From: an uncultured Devosia sp.
GTDB lineage: Bacteria > Pseudomonadota > Alphaproteobacteria > Rhizobiales > Devosiaceae
Direction: 5' to 3'
Assembly (NCBI RefSeq): GCF_963517015.1
Contig: NZ_CAUQDV010000002.1
Coordinates: 372,001-436,000, forward strand
DNA length: 64,000 nt
This document shows positions 17,269-25,259 of the stretch, one piece after another (position 1 is the stretch's first letter; each line of letters begins with the position of its first letter). The notes below the pieces were generated by a model. It was not told where the DNA came from and made no database searches. It was given only the letters and a program-made list of their open reading frames with translations. A program made the translations under genes and the position numbers.

Positions 17269-18156
17269 ATGAGCGCGCCTCTCGATCTCGACCAGCTGCA
17301 GAGCTTTTGCGCCATTGCCGATTGCGGCAGCTTTACCGAGGCGGCGCGGCGCGTGAACAAGACGCAGTCGGCAGTCTCGATGCAGATCAAGCGGCTCGAG
17401 GAGCGGCTGGGGCACAGCCTGTTGGCGCGCGAGGGCCGCAGCGTCACGCTGACCCATCACGGCGATGCGCTTTACGCCCGGGCCCGCAAGATGCTGCGCA
17501 CCAATGCGGAAATCCTCGACCATTTCTCGGAAGGCGATCTCGCCGGCTCGATCCGCTTCGGCGTGCCGGATGATTATGCCGTGCGTCTCTTGCCAGTGAT
17601 CCTGTCGAGTTTCCAGCGCACCCATCCAAGGATTGCCGTGGACGTGTCCTGCATGGCGTCCGAACACCTTTTGGGCGGCATGCGAGCTGGTCGTTATGAT
17701 CTGATCGTCTTTACCCAGGGCACCGAACAGAATTTCGGCGAATTGTTCCGCACCGAAAAGATGTTCTGGGTGGCAAGCCATGGTGGCCGGGCTCTCGCCA
17801 GCGAGCCGCTCGCCATCGCTTGCGGGCCGCAATATTGCATCTGGCGCAAGGACGCGTTGGAAGCCCTCGACCGGACTTCGAAAGACTATCGCGTGGCCTA
17901 TACATCGTCCAACGCGACCGCCATTTCGAGTGCCGTGCTTTCGGACCTTGCCGTCGGCTTCCTGCCGGAAAGCGCCTTGCAACCGGGCATGCGCGTTGTC
18001 GCGGAAGAGGCAGGCCTGCCGCGATTGCAGGACGCGCAGATGGCCATCATGCGCGGAAGCCACGCCTATGGCGGCATCTATGACGCATTGGCCAACCATA
18101 TCGTGCAGTCCATGGGCAATCTGGATACCCAACGTCATGTCGAGGCAGCGGAATAG
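17269..18156 (+). CDS. LysR family transcriptional regulator
   Basis: A 295-residue regulator with an N-terminal winged helix-turn-helix (about residues 6-65, including FTEAARRVNKTQSAVSMQIK) and a substrate-binding domain from about residue 92. The effector is unknown. It is divergent from the DUF1127 gene, the usual arrangement for a LysR target. The 154-base gap contains ATTA-N6-TAAT (17174-17187), a possible but weak LysR-type inverted repeat. GGAGATTACCC precedes the ATG. Confidence 0.92.
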   Translation: MSAPLDLDQLQSFCAIADCGSFTEAARRVNKTQSAVSMQIKRLEERLGHSLLAREGRSVTLTHHGDALYARARKMLRTNAEILDHFSEGDLAGSIRFGVPDDYAVRLLPVILSSFQRTHPRIAVDVSCMASEHLLGGMRAGRYDLIVFTQGTEQNFGELFRTEKMFWVASHGGRALASEPLAIACGPQYCIWRKDALEALDRTSKDYRVAYTSSNATAISSAVLSDLAVGFLPESALQPGMRVVAEEAGLPRLQDAQMAIMRGSHAYGGIYDALANHIVQSMGNLDTQRHVEAAE

Positions 18157-18221
18157 GCGCGATCACCAGCTTGTTGTGCGCTGATCCTTGACCTGAACCG
18201 GGCTTTGTCGCACCAGAAGGC

Positions 18222-19835
18222 ATGGCCGAAACTCTCTCCAATGCCGCAGAATTCACCGTCAGCGAGATCGCCCAGGCGGTCAAACGCACCGTGGAAGACG
18301 AATTCGGCCACGTGCGCGTACGCGGCGAAATCTCGGGCTATCGCGGGCAGCATTCGTCGGGCCATGCCTATTTCACGCTCAAGGACGATGCGGCATCGAT
18401 GGATGCCGTGGTCTGGAAGGGCAATTTCGGCAAGCTGACGTTCAAGCCCGAAGAGGGCATGGAAGTCATTGCCACAGGGCGGCTGACGACCTTCCCGCGC
18501 TCGTCGAAATATCAGATCGTCATCGACAATATCGAGCCGGCTGGTGCGGGCGCCTTGATGGCGCTGCTCGAGGACCGCAAGCGGAAACTGCAGGCGGAGG
18601 GCCTGTTTGCCAAGGAGCGCAAGCGCGCCCTGCCCTATCTGCCGCGGGTGATCGGCGTCATCACATCGCCGACCGGAGCGGTGATCCGGGACATCCTCCA
18701 CCGCCTCAACGATCGCTTCCCCTGCCATGTGCTAGTTTGGCCGGTGCGGGTACAGGGCGACACCTGCGCGCCCGAGGTGGTCAACGCCATCGAGGGCTTC
18801 AACGCCTTGCTGCCCAACGGAGAAATTCCGCGACCGGATCTCCTTATCGTGGCGCGTGGCGGCGGATCGATCGAGGATCTGTGGGGCTTCAACGAGGAAG
18901 CCGTGGTGCGGGCCGTTGCGGGTTCTGGCATTCCGGTGATCTCGGCCGTGGGCCACGAGACCGATACGACCCTGATCGACTATGCCTCGGACATGCGCGC
19001 GCCGACGCCAACGGCAGCTGCGGAAGCCGCGGTACCGGTGCGGGCCGAACTCATTGGCTACGTCGATGATCTGGGCGGGCGCCAGCGCCAGGCGACGCGA
19101 CGCGTCGTGGGCAGCGGGCGCGATCGCTTCCGGGCGGCGTCAGCAGGGTTGCCGCGCGCGAGCGACCTGGTCTCGACCCAGCGCCAGAGGCTCGACCATG
19201 CGGCCAGCAACCTGCTGTCGGGTCTGCGCCATTCGGTGCAGGACCGGCGCGTGGCTTTCTCCCGCATCGAGAGCAAGCATGCCGGACGACTTCTTGCGGA
19301 TCGCTGGACAGCTGCTGCCGAGCGGCTGGGGAATCTCCATCTGCGCAGCCAGGCAGGTCTCAACAAGACAGTCGAGCGCGCACGGCTGACCTATGACCCG
19401 CGCGCGGAGCGGTTGGCATCGTCAGCCGGGCGCCTGGTCGAACGCAAGCGGGCGCTGTTTGAAACCATAGGGCCAAAACTCTCGCCCACGGCACTGCGCA
19501 GCGAGCTGCGCCATTCGCAGAGCCAGCTTGGGCCGCTGTCGGCGCGGTTGCTGGCCGGCATCGCCAGCGGTCTCACCGAAAAGCGCTCCGCCCTAACCCA
19601 GTCGGGCAAGCTCCTGGTCTCGCTGAGCTACCGGAGCGTATTGGCGCGCGGCTATGCGGTGATCAAGGATAGCGACGGCAATTTGATCCATGGCAAGGCG
19701 GCGCTGGTGCCCGGCGATCAGGTTGGGATCGAATTTGCCGATGGCGAGATCGGCGCGACGATTGCGGGCGGCCCGCCCATAAAGAAGAAACCACGTCCAC
19801 AGGCTGACAGCGATAGTCAGGAAAGCCTCTTTTGA
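18222..19835 (+). CDS. xseA: Exodeoxyribonuclease VII large subunit
   Basis: A 537-residue catalytic subunit of exonuclease VII, which degrades single-stranded DNA to oligonucleotides together with XseB. The N-terminal OB domain (about 10-105, VRVRGEISGYRGQHSSGHAYF) is followed by the nuclease domain. The latter contains VITSPTGAVIRDILHRLNDR and the catalytic block GHETDTTLIDYASDMRAPTP, then a long basic coiled-coil region and a C-terminal YRSVLARGYAV segment. AGAAGG precedes the ATG. No xseB was found beside it. Confidence 0.96.
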   Translation: MAETLSNAAEFTVSEIAQAVKRTVEDEFGHVRVRGEISGYRGQHSSGHAYFTLKDDAASMDAVVWKGNFGKLTFKPEEGMEVIATGRLTTFPRSSKYQIVIDNIEPAGAGALMALLEDRKRKLQAEGLFAKERKRALPYLPRVIGVITSPTGAVIRDILHRLNDRFPCHVLVWPVRVQGDTCAPEVVNAIEGFNALLPNGEIPRPDLLIVARGGGSIEDLWGFNEEAVVRAVAGSGIPVISAVGHETDTTLIDYASDMRAPTPTAAAEAAVPVRAELIGYVDDLGGRQRQATRRVVGSGRDRFRAASAGLPRASDLVSTQRQRLDHAASNLLSGLRHSVQDRRVAFSRIESKHAGRLLADRWTAAAERLGNLHLRSQAGLNKTVERARLTYDPRAERLASSAGRLVERKRALFETIGPKLSPTALRSELRHSQSQLGPLSARLLAGIASGLTEKRSALTQSGKLLVSLSYRSVLARGYAVIKDSDGNLIHGKAALVPGDQVGIEFADGEIGATIAGGPPIKKKPRPQADSDSQESLF

Positions 19836-19884
19836 TCGGGTTTGCGGCCCGCTATATCGGGGCAAAGGTTGAAGGAAGATCGAC

Positions 19885-20106
19885 ATGAACATCTTCGACA
19901 AGAGTTTTTCGCCCACAGAGGCGCAGGTCCGCTATCTCGATGGCGACTATGTGGTGCTCAAGCCCGGCACATTCGTGCGCTGCGCCATCACGCAGAAGCC
20001 GATCCCGCTCGATGAACTGTTCTACTGGAGCGTCGACCGGCAGGAGCCCTATGTGGACGCCGTGGCCGCCCATACCGCTTTCGAGCGTTTCGGCCGCGGG
20101 GCCTGA
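19885..20106 (+). CDS. DUF2093 small protein
   Basis: A 73-residue protein matching the alphaproteobacterial DUF2093 family: AQVRYLDGDYVVLKPGTFVRCAIT and IPLDELFYWSVDRQEPYVD are its characteristic segments. Function unknown. GAAGGAAG lies upstream of the ATG. Only two bases separate its stop from the GTG of the next gene, so the two are probably cotranscribed. Confidence 0.88.
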   Translation: MNIFDKSFSPTEAQVRYLDGDYVVLKPGTFVRCAITQKPIPLDELFYWSVDRQEPYVDAVAAHTAFERFGRGA

Positions 20107-20108
20107 TC

Positions 20109-21257
20109 GTGGTGGCCGAAGCGTCGGGCCGCCGCAGATATCTGGTCGTATCCAACGGACATGGCGAGGATTCCATCGCCGCCAATATCATCCGGCAGAT
20201 GCCGGGTGACTGCGCGGTCGAAGCCTATCCCATGATCGGGGCGGGCAATGCCTATGCCGGGGTCTGCCCAGTGGTTGGGCCACGCGCCACGCTGGCCTCG
20301 GAAGGCTGGCGCAACGTCAAGGGCTCGCTACGCCGCGACGTCGCCACGGGCGGGCTCAGGACCGTACCACCGGCACTCAAATTTCTCCGCCAGGTGCGCG
20401 GCAAATATGACCGCGTGGTTGTGATCGGGGACATGGTGGGCGTGATCGCCGGCTATTTTACCGGCCACCGCAAACTCTTCTATATCGACGTCTACAAGAC
20501 CGGCGCAGCGCGGCTCTATTCGGGCGCCGAGCGTTGGGTGATCAAGCGGGCTTGCGATGTGGTGTTCTGCCGCTCGGAAAAGCTGTCACGCAGCCTTGTC
20601 CATATCGATGTCGATGCGCGCTGCGCCGGCAATGTGATGATGGACACTATCCCGACCGGCGATTACGACGCCACATCGCGCCGTCGTCAGAAGCAGGCCG
20701 TGACGCTTCTTCCCGGCAGCCGGGCGCTGACGGCCGAAAGCTTTGCGCTGCAGGTCGCGGCGCTGCGCAGCCTGCCTGCCGAAGTAAGGCCGGATGTGTT
20801 TCTGGCCGTGGCTGGCAGCGTCAATGTCGAGGAACTGGCCAAAAACGCCGGGTTGCAGCGCACCGCGATGCTCAGCGCCGAAGCGGGCGATCTGGGTGAG
20901 CTGTCCGACGGCGAGTTGACCATCCACATGGCGCGCGGCTCGGTGATGGGCAATCTGCTGGCGGCTTCGGATGTGGTGCTGTCGCAGGCCGGCACGGCGA
21001 CGGTGCAGTCGCTAGGACTGGGCAAGCCAGTCATCACCTTCATCAATCCACGCGACCGCCGTTCGCGCTTTACCGATGAGCAGATGCTGTTCGGTGATGC
21101 CCGGACCGTTGTGGAGCCTGAAGCTCAAGCCGTGGGCGCAGCACTCCAGACGCTTCTGACCGATGATGCGGAACGCGCCCGCCTGGGCGAAGTGGGCCGC
21201 CGGAACATCGGCGGCCCGGGTGCCATTTCGGCAATAATCGAGGCGCTTGTCGCCTAG
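20109..21257 (+). CDS. Lipid-A-disaccharide synthase-related glycosyltransferase
   Basis: A 382-residue protein of the GT-B fold, related to LpxB but distinct from it. The N-terminus has SNGHGEDSIAANIIRQM in place of the LpxB GExSGD motif. The C-terminal donor-binding part carries LLPGSR and SQAGTATVQSLGLGKPVI, the UDP-sugar-binding glycine-rich region. Such proteins are annotated as LpxB-related in cyanobacteria and some alphaproteobacteria; the acceptor is unknown. The GTG start at 20109 directly follows the DUF2093 stop, and the 3' end overlaps the convergent DUF4170 stop by four bases. Confidence 0.8.
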   Translation: MVAEASGRRRYLVVSNGHGEDSIAANIIRQMPGDCAVEAYPMIGAGNAYAGVCPVVGPRATLASEGWRNVKGSLRRDVATGGLRTVPPALKFLRQVRGKYDRVVVIGDMVGVIAGYFTGHRKLFYIDVYKTGAARLYSGAERWVIKRACDVVFCRSEKLSRSLVHIDVDARCAGNVMMDTIPTGDYDATSRRRQKQAVTLLPGSRALTAESFALQVAALRSLPAEVRPDVFLAVAGSVNVEELAKNAGLQRTAMLSAEAGDLGELSDGELTIHMARGSVMGNLLAASDVVLSQAGTATVQSLGLGKPVITFINPRDRRSRFTDEQMLFGDARTVVEPEAQAVGAALQTLLTDDAERARLGEVGRRNIGGPGAISAIIEALVA

Positions 21258-21496
21258 ATCTTGGTGGTTTCCGGGTCCATCAGGCGGTGCAGGTGGACGA
21301 TGAAATAGCGCGTATGCGCATTGTCCACGGTCATCTGCGCCTTTTGCTTCCAGACGGTATAGGCAGCGGCATAATTGGGATAGAGGCCGACGATATCAAC
21401 CTGGTCGAGATCGGAGAAGGTCACGCCCTCGAGGCTCGACAATTCGCCGCCGATCACGAGGTGGAGGAGCTGCTTGGTCGCGGGTTCACTAGCCAT
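21254..21496 (-). CDS. DUF4170 small protein
   Basis: An 80-residue protein with the DUF4170 pattern LHLVIGGELxxLEGVxFxDLxxVDIVGxYPNYxxAY and a C-terminal YFIVHLHRLMDPE. Function unknown. It is almost always next to the inositol-monophosphatase-like gene in Rhizobiales, as here. The ATG at 21496 lies inside the 3' end of that gene with an overlap of eight bases, so translation is probably coupled. Confidence 0.88.
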   Translation of the reverse strand: MASEPATKQLLHLVIGGELSSLEGVTFSDLDQVDIVGLYPNYAAAYTVWKQKAQMTVDNAHTRYFIVHLHRLMDPETTKI

Positions 21497-22352
21497 CGGT
21501 CTGATCCGTAATTTCTGAAATCGAAAGTGCCGCGTCGCCGGTTTCGGGCGACGGGCACCCATAAACCTTTATCAACGCCGCATGAATGACGGGTTTTAGG
21601 CTCATATCGCAGATGGCCGCAAGCGCCCCGTGGCGCACATCACGTCTGTTGAAACGGGGGAACCCGCTGCACACATCGGCGATCTCGACGCCGCATTCGT
21701 CCAGGATCACCGTCGCCGCGGCGATGTCCCAATCCTGGCTGCCCCGGCGATTGGCCACGGCATCGAGTTTTCCCGTCGCCACCTGCACCAGCCGATAGGC
21801 CAGCGATGGATAATAGGGGCCACGCGTATAGTGGAGACCCGCCGCCTGCATTTCCTGATGCACGGCGCCGGCGGCTGGAATGATAGGTGCATCACCGGCG
21901 CGGCGCGTGCGCTGGATGGCGCGGCCATTGAGCCGGGCACCCTCGCCCCTGGCCGCGTCATACATTTCATCGCGCACGGGGGCATAGACGACGCCGGCCA
22001 CTGGTACGCCGTTTTCGACCACGGCCAGTGACACCGTCCAGCTGTCCTCGCCGCGCAGGAAGCCGCGCGTGCCGTCGATCGGGTCGATGACGAAGACGCG
22101 TTCACAATCGAGGCGGCTCGGATTGTCGGCGGTTTCCTCGCTCAGCCAGCCATAATCGGGTCGTGCCTGCAGCAGGGCATTGGCCAGATAGCGGTCAACA
22201 AGGATATCGGCCTCGCTGACGGGGGAGGCATTTTCCTTGTCCCAGCTTTTCACAGGGCGCCGGAAGAAACTCGACGCAATGATGCCCGCTGCCACCGCAG
22301 AGGAGCGGAGCAGTTCGAGATCATCATTGTAAGTTGTGGCTGGCGCGGGCAT
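21489..22352 (-). CDS. Inositol monophosphatase family protein, CysQ-like 3'(2'),5'-bisphosphate nucleotidase
   Basis: A 287-residue Mg-dependent phosphatase. Metal ligands are seen in WLSEETAD (Glu72), VIDPIDGTRGFL (Asp90, Asp93) and GSQDWDIAAA. The overall pattern fits CysQ, which hydrolyses PAP to AMP, but inositol-1-phosphate or related substrates cannot be excluded. The ATG at 22352 follows GCCGGGA; an upstream ATG at 22403 has no such signal and adds an Arg-rich leader unlike the family. Confidence 0.85.
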   Translation of the reverse strand: MPAPATTYNDDLELLRSSAVAAGIIASSFFRRPVKSWDKENASPVSEADILVDRYLANALLQARPDYGWLSEETADNPSRLDCERVFVIDPIDGTRGFLRGEDSWTVSLAVVENGVPVAGVVYAPVRDEMYDAARGEGARLNGRAIQRTRRAGDAPIIPAAGAVHQEMQAAGLHYTRGPYYPSLAYRLVQVATGKLDAVANRRGSQDWDIAAATVILDECGVEIADVCSGFPRFNRRDVRHGALAAICDMSLKPVIHAALIKVYGCPSPETGDAALSISEITDQTDG

Positions 22353-22429
22353 TTCCCGGCCTTTTAGGCCGCGCGCAAGGCTTGAGCAAGGGGCGCGCCG
22401 CATGGCGTGATCGCGTCCCCAAATATGGC

Positions 22430-22496
22430 AGGGTTAATGGGGTTGCACCGCGTTGAGTTAACCGCATCCTACAGGGTGCAATACCCTGCTAACCCT
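22430..22496 (+). other. Long imperfect stem-loop upstream of the DUF6101 gene
   Basis: AGGGTTA (22430-22436) pairs with TAACCCT (22490-22496). Inside, GGG pairs with CCC and TTGCACC (22442-22448) with GGTGCAA (22475-22481), leaving a loop of about 26 bases. The structure lies in the gap between divergent genes, 125 bases before the DUF6101 start. It may be a structured leader or a transcription barrier. It does not match a riboswitch class known to me. Confidence 0.4.
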
Positions 22497-22620
22497 CCGG
22501 GAAAACAACATAAACTTAACCGAACCGATTAAGGTGGCGGGTAAGGGGACGCGGTATGTTGGTCACACGAAAGAGGGCAATAAAAACCAGCTCTCGAAGT
22601 TGACAGGAAGGCGAATTCAA

Positions 22621-23136
22621 ATGGTTCATGGTGTTGCGATGGAAGGGACGTCTGTCGTACTCGCTTTTGGCCGGCCCGCGCTGACAGATCGGCGCTTTGT
22701 GGCTGCCAATGACAATGGCCCGCGAGATCCCGTAAAGACCGTTACCGTTCGCCGTATGCTCGAGCAGAGCGGCGTGGCCATCAAGGTCAAGGTACCGGTT
22801 ACCGAGTTCATCGGCGTTGCCGTAGCGACCAAGATTTCCGAAGAGGGCGTGCTGACCAGCTCGATCGAGCTGGTGCATTCCGACAGCGAGCTGAATTATC
22901 GCGTCTTCGAAGAAGAGGGCAATCACAGCGTCGTTGCCGAATGGCAGAACTGGGGCAAGAAGCTCCGCCTGCCGCTGTTCATCAAGGCCGGCGATGGCGC
23001 CTATATGCCCTATAGCCAGCAGGTTGATGGCGTGATGGTGGGCAACACGGCTTCGCGCCGCAAACTGGTCGCCGAAGCCAACCGCCGCCCCCGCTTCCTC
23101 AACCGCCGCCAGCCGGGCAGCCAGCCCGACGCATAA
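22621..23136 (+). CDS. DUF6101 family protein
   Basis: A 171-residue protein of an alphaproteobacterial family of unknown function. Recognisable features are VRRMLEQSGVAIKVKVPVTE followed by a FIGVAV strand, the IELVHSDSELNYRVFEE segment and VAEWQNWGKKLRLPLFI near residue 120. The C-terminus is basic (RRPRFLNRRQPG). The ATG at 22621 follows GGAAGG at good spacing. An open frame continues upstream, but without support. It ends 125 bases before the palindromic repeat and converges on ubiA. Confidence 0.75.
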   Translation: MVHGVAMEGTSVVLAFGRPALTDRRFVAANDNGPRDPVKTVTVRRMLEQSGVAIKVKVPVTEFIGVAVATKISEEGVLTSSIELVHSDSELNYRVFEEEGNHSVVAEWQNWGKKLRLPLFIKAGDGAYMPYSQQVDGVMVGNTASRRKLVAEANRRPRFLNRRQPGSQPDA

Positions 23137-23260
23137 GAGTTCTGCTCCTCCAAAGCACGTTGATAGGGTTGACCAGTGGTGCGGTCAGCCCTTTTGACGT
23201 TTTTGGGGTATCGTCCGAAGTTAGTTCCTCTCGGCTATGCCGTGATCACTCCACAACCAC

Positions 23261-23390
23261 GGTGTCACCCCGGCCTTGAGCCGGGGCCCATCTTGAGATC
23301 GCACCACCGCCGCAAGGTCGGTCGAACGAACCACCTTGCGGCCGGACAACGATCTCGGGATGGGTCCCGGCACAAGGCCGGGATGACATC
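23261..23390. repeat. Nested palindromic repeat, family 1, copy A
   Basis: The outer 32-base arms match at 28 positions when one is reverse-complemented; they open with GGTGTCACCCCGGCCTTG and close with CAAGGCCGGGATGACATC. An inner perfect 9-bp stem, CCGCAAGGT/ACCTTGCGG, encloses the central loop. A second copy with the same architecture lies at 56882-57014. This copy is between convergent DUF6101 and ubiA genes. It could form a cruciform or act as a bidirectional terminator. Confidence 0.85.
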
Positions 23391-23423
23391 GAGTGGGTGG
23401 GGCGGTTTGGGGAAAACCCCAAA

Positions 23424-24353
23424 TTACCAAACCCACTCCGCCAGCAGTGCCAGCGACAGAACGATCCCGACATAGTGGTTGCTGTAAAACCGCGATCGCG
23501 GATTCTCCGGGCCCGATGGATCAATCGTCAGCACCTGCCAGACCAGGATGCCGCCGGCGATCAGCGACAGGGCCGCGAAGATGATGCCACCGCCGACCAG
23601 CAGCGCGGCGCTGATCCAGAGCAGGAATGCACCCACATAAAGCACGGCGACGACCGGTTTGACGTGGTCGCCGAACAGGCGCGCCGTGGATTTGACGCCG
23701 ATCAGCGCGTCATCCTCGATATCCTGCAGGGCATAGAGCGTGTCGTAGCCGATGACCCAGAGGATGGTGCCGGCATAGAGCAGCACCGGCGCCCAGCCGA
23801 GGCCGCCGGTCTGCGATGACCAGCCCACCAGCGCGCCATAGGAAAAGGCGAGGCCAAGGAAGGCCTGGGGCCACCAGGTGATGCGCTTCATGAAGGGATA
23901 GATGGCGACCAGCACCAGCGAGGCGACGCAGGCATAGACGGTGAAGCGGTTGAACTGAAAGAGGATTGCCGAGGCGAGCAGTGCCTGGGCAACCATGAAA
24001 TAGAGCGCCTCGCGGGCGGTCACCTGTCCCGACGGGATGGGCCGCGAGCGGGTGCGGGCGACCTTGATGTCGATGTCGCGATCAACGATGTCGTTGAAGG
24101 TGCAGCCGGCACCGCGCATCAGGCAGGCGCCAAGGAACATCAGGATGGCCGCGATCCAATCGAAGCCACGATCGGGTGCGCTGACGGCGGCGAGGCCAAG
24201 GCCCCAGATGCAGGGCCAAAACAGCAGCCAGATGCCGATGGGGCGATCCCACCGGGCCAGGCGCGCATAGGGCTTCAGCCAGGCCGGCGCATAGCGATCC
24301 ACCAGATTGCCCGACTGGGCATCGGCAACGGTGCCGGGAGGGGTATCGGTCAT
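23424..24353 (-). CDS. ubiA: 4-hydroxybenzoate octaprenyltransferase
   Basis: A 309-residue membrane prenyltransferase with about eight helices. It joins a polyprenyl chain to 4-hydroxybenzoate in ubiquinone synthesis. The first Asp-rich motif is NDIVDRDIDIKVART (residues 87-95) with the following RPIPSGQ; the second is the YDTLYALQDIEDDALIGVKS block. LARWDRPIGIWLLFWP at the N-terminus is typical of UbiA. It is divergent from rsmE with a 93-base gap that should hold both promoters. Confidence 0.96.
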   Translation of the reverse strand: MTDTPPGTVADAQSGNLVDRYAPAWLKPYARLARWDRPIGIWLLFWPCIWGLGLAAVSAPDRGFDWIAAILMFLGACLMRGAGCTFNDIVDRDIDIKVARTRSRPIPSGQVTAREALYFMVAQALLASAILFQFNRFTVYACVASLVLVAIYPFMKRITWWPQAFLGLAFSYGALVGWSSQTGGLGWAPVLLYAGTILWVIGYDTLYALQDIEDDALIGVKSTARLFGDHVKPVVAVLYVGAFLLWISAALLVGGGIIFAALSLIAGGILVWQVLTIDPSGPENPRSRFYSNHYVGIVLSLALLAEWVW

Positions 24354-24446
24354 GGCATGCGTCCTGGCTGCTGGAAATGTGCTGTCCGGCTTGCCCTGGA
24401 CAGGGCTTCAGTCCTAACTGCGGCTTTACCACTGTGCAAGATTGCC

Positions 24447-25187
24447 ATGCCCCGTAGCCATTCCGCCCTGCCCCGTTTGTATGTCGAACCCGATCTTGCT
24501 TCGGGTGGCCAGTTGGCGCTGGGCAAGGAGCAATCGCTGTATCTGGCCGCCGTGCTGCGCAAGAGCGTGGGTGACGAGGTGGTGGTGTTCAACGGCCGCC
24601 ATGGCGCGTGGCTCGCGCGACTCAGCAGCGATTCGAAAAAATCGGTCGTGCTGGAGCTCGTCGAGCAGATCGCCGCGCAGACGCCGGTTTCTGACCTCTG
24701 GTACGGCTTTGCGCCGCTCAAGACCGAGCGGCTGGACTATGTGATCCAGAAGGCTGTGGAAATGGGGGCGGGCACGATCCAGCCGGTTCTCACGCGCTTC
24801 ACCCAGGTCAGCCGGCTCAAACATGACAAGCTCGTCGCCAATGCGATCGAGGCGGCCGAGCAATGCGAAGTGCTGAGTGTGCCGGTGGTCGAGGCCGAGA
24901 TGACGCTGGAAAAGCTCATCGATTCCTGGCCGGAAGACCGGGCCCTGATCTTTGCTGACGAGGGCGAAGCCTCGTCGTCGCCCGTCGAGGCGCTGGGCGC
25001 GCTCAAGGGTCGCAAGGTGGGCGTGCTGATAGGTCCGGAGGGCGGATTTTCCGACGAGGAACGCGCGAAACTGCGTGCCCTGCCCTATGTGGTGCCGATC
25101 AGCCTTGGCCCGCGAATCCTGCGGGCGGACACGGCGGCCGTCGCCGCATTGGCCGTTATTCAAGCTATCATCGGTGATTGGCGATAA
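24447..25187 (+). CDS. rsmE: 16S rRNA (uracil(1498)-N(3))-methyltransferase
   Basis: A 246-residue SPOUT-class methyltransferase that methylates U1498 of 16S rRNA in assembled small subunits. The N-terminal PUA-like domain (LPRLYVEPDL onward) is followed by the knotted catalytic domain. The latter has VLIGPEGGFSDEE and ISLGPRILRADTAAVAAL, the SAM-binding trefoil loops. The ATG at 24447 gives the usual MPRSHSALPRLYVEP start; an in-frame ATG upstream at 24357 has no family support. Confidence 0.95.
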   Translation: MPRSHSALPRLYVEPDLASGGQLALGKEQSLYLAAVLRKSVGDEVVVFNGRHGAWLARLSSDSKKSVVLELVEQIAAQTPVSDLWYGFAPLKTERLDYVIQKAVEMGAGTIQPVLTRFTQVSRLKHDKLVANAIEAAEQCEVLSVPVVEAEMTLEKLIDSWPEDRALIFADEGEASSSPVEALGALKGRKVGVLIGPEGGFSDEERAKLRALPYVVPISLGPRILRADTAAVAALAVIQAIIGDWR

Positions 25188-25259
25188 AAGGCGATTGCTT
25201 TCGGCTGGTGCAACGCTATGTTCCGCGCCACATTGAACCCTCACCTTCGAGGAATACCC

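Noticed and set aside
22510..22532. CtrA-type site (TTAA-N7-TTAAC) before the DUF6101 gene
   Set aside because: The two TTAA elements are nine bases apart, not seven, and the second is not followed by C.
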